The notes under the pieces are model-generated. The model ran no database searches and was not told where the DNA came from. It saw nothing but the letters and a program-made list of their open reading frames with translations. Below, one piece after another: positions 60,203 through 64,000 of a stretch of DNA of 64,000 nt. Each line of letters starts with the position of its first letter. The first letter of the stretch is position 1. Position numbers and translations under genes: made by a program. Location of the stretch: contig NZ_PDHM01000012.1 in NCBI RefSeq assembly GCF_002573715.1, positions 373,368 to 437,367 on the forward strand, written 5' to 3'. Source of the stretch: Paenibacillus sp. EZ-K15 (GTDB taxonomy: Bacteria; Bacillota; Bacilli; Paenibacillales; Paenibacillaceae).

Positions 60203-61456
60203 ATGTTGAACGGAAAAGTCATTGTGCTTGGCGTTACAGGTGGCATTGCCGCGTATAAAGCAGCGACTTTATGCAGCAGGCTTGTCCAGAGGGGAGCGGA
60301 TGTGCATGTCATTATGACGGAATCCGCGAAGCAGTTCATTCCGGAATTAACGCTTCAAACGCTGACTAAAAACCCGGTTTATAGCGATACCTTTGATGAA
60401 CGGGATCCATCGGTCGTCTCGCATATCCATTTGGCTGATTTGGCCGACTTGGTATTGATCGCTCCGGCCACAGCCAATGTCATCGGCAAGATGGCACATG
60501 GCCTGGCGGATGACATGCTGACCACGACGCTGCTCGCGACCACGGCTCCTGTCATGATCTCGCCGGCAATGAACGTGCATATGTACACGCACCCGGCCGT
60601 CATGGCGAATATGGAGACGCTGGTCTCCCGCGGGGTATCCATGATTGAACCCGGAGAAGGGCTTCTGGCTTGCGGATATGTCGGTAAGGGACGGATGGAA
60701 GAGCCCGATACGATTGTTGACGTGGTTGACCGGTTTTTCCGAGATCGTGCCGCACAACCTGTGGCGTTGAATGAGGAAATGGCGAGCAGCTCGACAGGTA
60801 TATTGCATGGTAAAAAGGTAGTTGTCACGGCCGGCGGCACGATCGAACGCATTGATCCGGTCCGGTATATAACGAATGATTCTTCCGGAAAAATGGGGTT
60901 TGCGATCGCGAAAGTGGCCAAGCAGTTGGGAGCGGATGTTCACCTCATTGCCGCTCATACCGATGAAGCTCCGCCAGAGGGAATCAAGACGGAAAAGGTG
61001 GAATCGGCTCAAGATATGTACGATGCGGTGCAACGCGTGTTCGATCATAGCGATATCGTGGTCAAGGCAGCAGCGGTTGCCGATTATCGCCCTGCTGAGG
61101 TAGCGACATCAAAGATCAAAAAGCGCGGGGAGACGATGACGCTGGATCTTGTCAAGACAACGGACATTCTGGAGAACCTTGGACGCCAAAAAACCACCCA
61201 GTTCTTAATCGGATTTGCTGCTGAGACCGATACGGTGGAGCAGTTTGCCAGAGAAAAGCTGAAACGCAAAAATTGCGATCTGATCGTTGCTAACGATGTT
61301 ACACAGGAAGGAGCAGGCTTCCGCACGGATACGAACAGCGTTCATATCTTTGATACAGAAGGGCTGGTCCTGCAGCTTCCCGTGATGTCCAAGGAGGAAG
61401 TGGCCCAGAGGCTGTTAACGCTGGCGGCTGATCGGTTGTCCGGGAGGTCATCCTGA
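60203..61456 (+). CDS. coaBC: Bifunctional phosphopantothenoylcysteine decarboxylase / phosphopantothenate-cysteine ligase
   Basis: CoaBC (Dfp) carries out two steps of coenzyme A synthesis. The 417-residue protein has the flavodoxin-like CoaC half with VTGGIAAYKAATL, the catalytic His and Asn region (SHIHLADLADLVLIAPATANVIGK shown here in parts: SHIHLADLADLV and APATANVIGKMAHG), and PAMNVHMY, followed by the CoaB half with VVTAGGTIERIDPVR and the ligase lysine segment VKAAAVADYRP. ATG 60203 is preceded by GAAAGCGGGGG. It overlaps priA by one base (TGATG). Confidence 0.97.
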   Translation: MLNGKVIVLGVTGGIAAYKAATLCSRLVQRGADVHVIMTESAKQFIPELTLQTLTKNPVYSDTFDERDPSVVSHIHLADLADLVLIAPATANVIGKMAHGLADDMLTTTLLATTAPVMISPAMNVHMYTHPAVMANMETLVSRGVSMIEPGEGLLACGYVGKGRMEEPDTIVDVVDRFFRDRAAQPVALNEEMASSSTGILHGKKVVVTAGGTIERIDPVRYITNDSSGKMGFAIAKVAKQLGADVHLIAAHTDEAPPEGIKTEKVESAQDMYDAVQRVFDHSDIVVKAAAVADYRPAEVATSKIKKRGETMTLDLVKTTDILENLGRQKTTQFLIGFAAETDTVEQFAREKLKRKNCDLIVANDVTQEGAGFRTDTNSVHIFDTEGLVLQLPVMSKEEVAQRLLTLAADRLSGRSS

Positions 61457-63984
61457 TGGAAATGGCACGAGTGATTGTGGACGTGCCGTCCAAGGATACG
61501 GACCGGCCTTTTGATTATTTAATCCCTGAGGAACTCCGCCCATGGGTCGAGGTAGGCAGCCGGGTCGGCGTGCCGTTCGGGCACCGTACGCTTCAGGGGT
61601 TCGTGGTCTCTCTGCATCCCCGGCCCGAGATGGATACGGCCAAAATGAAGCCGATTCAGGAAGTGCTCGATGTGATGCCGCCGCTTTCGCCTGAACTGAT
61701 TGAGCTTGGAGAATGGATGAAGGAGCGTTACGCATGCCGTTATATATCGGTTCTGCAGTCGATGCTGCCAACGGCGCTGAAAGGGAAGGCTGAGCGGTAC
61801 ATTTCCATTGGCGATTCAGACACGTCCCTGACGGATGAAACCGACGGATTATTTGCGCTCCTGCCCGAAAGTGAGTTGGAACAGGAGATCATCCGCTTTG
61901 TCAGTCAGAGAGGCGAGGTTTCGCTCCAGCAGTTAACGCGGGCATTTCCGGATGGGGCTGCCAGCATCAAAGCACTGATCGGCCGTGGACGGCTGAGTGA
62001 ATATCAGCAAATCAAGGATAAACTGCAGAAAAAAACGGTGAAGGCGGTAGAGCTTGCCGTATCGAGCGAGGAAGCGCATCTGGCGCTTGCTTCATTTCCG
62101 GCCAAGGCCCAGCGCCAGAAGGAAGTGCTCCAGTATATATTGGAAATGGAAGCATTTCTGCCGATATCGCAGAAGGATCTGCTGCAGACGCTGGGCGTCA
62201 CCGCAGGCACCGTGAAGGCGCTGGCGGACAAAGGGCTGATTACCCTTGAGGATATCGAAGTGTTCCGCGACCCCTATCGGGGGCGGCATTTTACGCCTAG
62301 CACCCCATTGGCGCTCACACCGGAGCAGCAAGCGGTGTACCGCAGCATCGTGCACAAGCTGGATGAACGCAAGCATGGCGTGTTTCTTCTCCACGGGGTA
62401 ACAGGTAGCGGCAAGACCGAAATCTACCTGCAGACGATTCAGCGATGCCTTGAACAGGAGCGCCAGGCGATTGTCCTGGTGCCTGAAATATCGCTGACAC
62501 CCCAAATGGTGGAACGGTTTAAAGCCCGTTTTGGCGACCGTGTAGCTGTCATGCACAGCCGGCTTTCAGATGGGGAGCGTTACGATGAATGGCGGAAAAT
62601 AAGGGAAGGTCGGGCATCCGTTGTGGTGGGCGCACGATCGGCAGTATTTGCGCCGTTTGACCGTCTGGGCTTGATCATTATGGATGAGGAGCATGAAGGC
62701 TCTTATAAGCAGGAAGAGACGCCGAAGTACCATGCCAGGGATGTTGCGATTCACCGTGCCCAGCTGACCGGTGCAGCCGTCATTTTGGGTTCGGCAACGC
62801 CTTCGCTGGAGAGTTATCATGCGGCGAGATCGCAAGCTCAGGATGATTTTGCGCCTCATCTGCTGGAGATGCCGAGCCGTGCGCTGGGCAACAAGCTGCC
62901 TGAGGTCCAGGTCGTGGATATGCGAGAGGAGCTGCGAGAAGGAAATCGCTCGATGTTTAGCCGCTCCCTGCATGCCGCGATTTCGGCAAGGCTGGAACGC
63001 GGGGAACAGACGGTGCTGCTGCTGAATCGGCGGGGCTACTCCACGTTTGTCATGTGCCGGAGCTGCGGATATGTGGCAGGCTGTCCGGAATGCGACATAT
63101 CGCTAACCTATCATCAGAAATCGAATAATTTGCGCTGCCACTATTGCGGTTATGCCGCACAGGCGCCGGAGGTTTGCCCGGATTGCGGAAGTGAACATAT
63201 ACGCTATTTCGGTACGGGAACGCAGCGTGTCGAGGAAGAATTGGCCAAGCTGTTTCCCGGCATTCGCGTCATTCGGATGGACGTTGATACCACGACCGAG
63301 AAGGGCTCCCATGAGAAGCTGCTGAAGCAGTTTCGAGATAAAAAAGGGGACGTGCTGCTAGGCACCCAGATGGTCGCCAAAGGCCTGGATTTCCCCGATG
63401 TCACCTTGGTCGGTGTCATTACAGCCGATTCGGCGCTGAACCTCCCCGATTTCCGGGCGGCTGAGAAGACGTTTCAGCTGCTTACGCAGGTTGCCGGAAG
63501 AGCAGGACGCCATCATCTGCCGGGTGAAGTGGTTATCCAATCCTATACGCCCGAGCATTATTCGATTATTCATGCAAGCAGCCATGATTATTTATCCTTT
63601 GTCAAGGACGAGCTGAAGCACCGCAAAGCGCTCCATTATCCGCCATATTGCAGGCTGATCCTGGTGACGCTGTCGCATGAACAGCTGCCGCTGCTGGTAA
63701 GAATGGCGGAGAATTTTGCTGCGACCATCAAAAGCGAATCCGACCGCCGGGGATGGTTTGGAAGTCTGGACCGCTTCGACGCTAGCGCGCTCGATATACT
63801 GGGTCCGGTAGCCTCCCCTATTCCGCGGTTGAAAAATAGATACAGATTTCAATGTATGATAAAATGGCGGGGAACGATGGATGCTGTCTCGCTGGTGCGT
63901 TCGGTTGCCGAGAAGCTTCAGGATTCGGCGCGGGACAGCAAGCTCCAGGTCAGTATTGACGTAGATCCGCAAATGTTAATGTAA
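61456..63984 (+). CDS. priA: Primosomal protein N' (PriA helicase)
   Basis: PriA restarts stalled forks by reloading the replicative helicase. The 842-residue protein has the 3'-binding N-terminal domain, Walker A GVTGSGKTEIYL near residue 316, DEEH box IMDEEHEGSYKQEE, a zinc site of eight cysteines (CRSCGYVAGCPECDI and LRCHYCGYAAQAPEVCPDCGS, cut to parts here: CHYCGYA, CPDCGS), and the helicase C-terminal domain with GTQMVAKGLDFP and VAGRAGR. It is complete in this window; the stop at 63984 is 16 bases from the end. It overlaps coaBC by one base, so translation is coupled. Confidence 0.97.
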   Translation: MEMARVIVDVPSKDTDRPFDYLIPEELRPWVEVGSRVGVPFGHRTLQGFVVSLHPRPEMDTAKMKPIQEVLDVMPPLSPELIELGEWMKERYACRYISVLQSMLPTALKGKAERYISIGDSDTSLTDETDGLFALLPESELEQEIIRFVSQRGEVSLQQLTRAFPDGAASIKALIGRGRLSEYQQIKDKLQKKTVKAVELAVSSEEAHLALASFPAKAQRQKEVLQYILEMEAFLPISQKDLLQTLGVTAGTVKALADKGLITLEDIEVFRDPYRGRHFTPSTPLALTPEQQAVYRSIVHKLDERKHGVFLLHGVTGSGKTEIYLQTIQRCLEQERQAIVLVPEISLTPQMVERFKARFGDRVAVMHSRLSDGERYDEWRKIREGRASVVVGARSAVFAPFDRLGLIIMDEEHEGSYKQEETPKYHARDVAIHRAQLTGAAVILGSATPSLESYHAARSQAQDDFAPHLLEMPSRALGNKLPEVQVVDMREELREGNRSMFSRSLHAAISARLERGEQTVLLLNRRGYSTFVMCRSCGYVAGCPECDISLTYHQKSNNLRCHYCGYAAQAPEVCPDCGSEHIRYFGTGTQRVEEELAKLFPGIRVIRMDVDTTTEKGSHEKLLKQFRDKKGDVLLGTQMVAKGLDFPDVTLVGVITADSALNLPDFRAAEKTFQLLTQVAGRAGRHHLPGEVVIQSYTPEHYSIIHASSHDYLSFVKDELKHRKALHYPPYCRLILVTLSHEQLPLLVRMAENFAATIKSESDRRGWFGSLDRFDASALDILGPVASPIPRLKNRYRFQCMIKWRGTMDAVSLVRSVAEKLQDSARDSKLQVSIDVDPQMLM

Positions 63985-64000
63985 TACAGCATATAATGAT

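Noticed and set aside
1..64000. CRISPR array, insertion sequence or prophage
   Set aside because: No regularly spaced repeats, transposase or phage structural genes were seen on either strand.

Overview
The window looks like a chromosomal segment of a Paenibacillus-type member of the Bacillales. The evidence is the set of protein families (CcpA, RqcH, RicF/YlbF, YlbG, YlaN, RemA, YtxJ, SpeA, AcuA/AcsA), Gram-positive ribosome binding sites close to AAAGGAGG, frequent GTG/TTG starts, a T-box leader, and gene order that matches Bacillus subtilis blocks (ytxJ-ccpA, acuA/acsA divergent, tyrS-rpsD-GGDEF gene, rqcH-yloB, yicC-remA-gmk-rpoZ-coaBC-priA). No prophage, insertion sequence or CRISPR array was found. 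The left and middle parts mix core genes with lineage-specific ones.

Layout. 1-3.4 kb: the end of an ABC-type permease gene, a 650 bp untranslated stretch with two promoter-like sequences, then a compact agr-like quorum-sensing locus (kinase-less receptor-like membrane protein, AgrB protease, AgrD-like precursor with serine where cysteine is usual). 3.6-7.3 kb: tRNA-Val and small genes (lipoprotein candidate, 36-residue membrane protein, GNAT, DUF3892, MBL hydrolase, copper-amine-oxidase-like domain protein, His-rich DUF1292 protein). 7.3-15.8 kb: speA, a YktB-like gene, gnd, aroK, a rhodanese, an unusual aroA and a CoA-binding protein. 16-26.2 kb: carbon control, with a PTS IICBA gene overlapping an Enzyme I gene, ytxJ, ccpA, mtnN, and acuA divergent from acsA with a CcpA-type operator (cre) candidate. 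26.4-34.4 kb: class A PBP, T-box tyrS, rpsD, and a GAF-GGDEF protein. 34.5-42.8 kb: lipoprotein, M29 aminopeptidase, HPr-like protein without the active histidine, ylaN, Ca2+/H+ antiporter, Asp23-family protein, ftsW, YugN-like, NUDIX and M20 hydrolases. 43-46.5 kb: an XPB-type helicase and its overlapping partner. 46.5-50.2 kb: ricF, ylbG, a gene of unknown function behind a long structured leader, a LysR regulator, and a PHP phosphoesterase. 50.3-64 kb: rqcH, a P-type Ca2+ ATPase, dapF, yitJ, yicC, remA, gmk, rpoZ, coaBC, priA.

The main points for follow-up are: the orphan agr-like locus with a predicted serine-lactone pentapeptide ring; the promoter-driven, three-helix leader before 47755; the XPB helicase pair; the HPr-like regulator lacking His15; an EPSP synthase with changed residues at two positions tied to glyphosate binding; a 62 bp piece of rqcH duplicated outside the gene; a 40 bp terminator-like repeat present in two inverted copies; and a hairpin that hides the dapF ribosome binding site. 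All assignments come from reading the sequence and recalled family knowledge; no database search was run.
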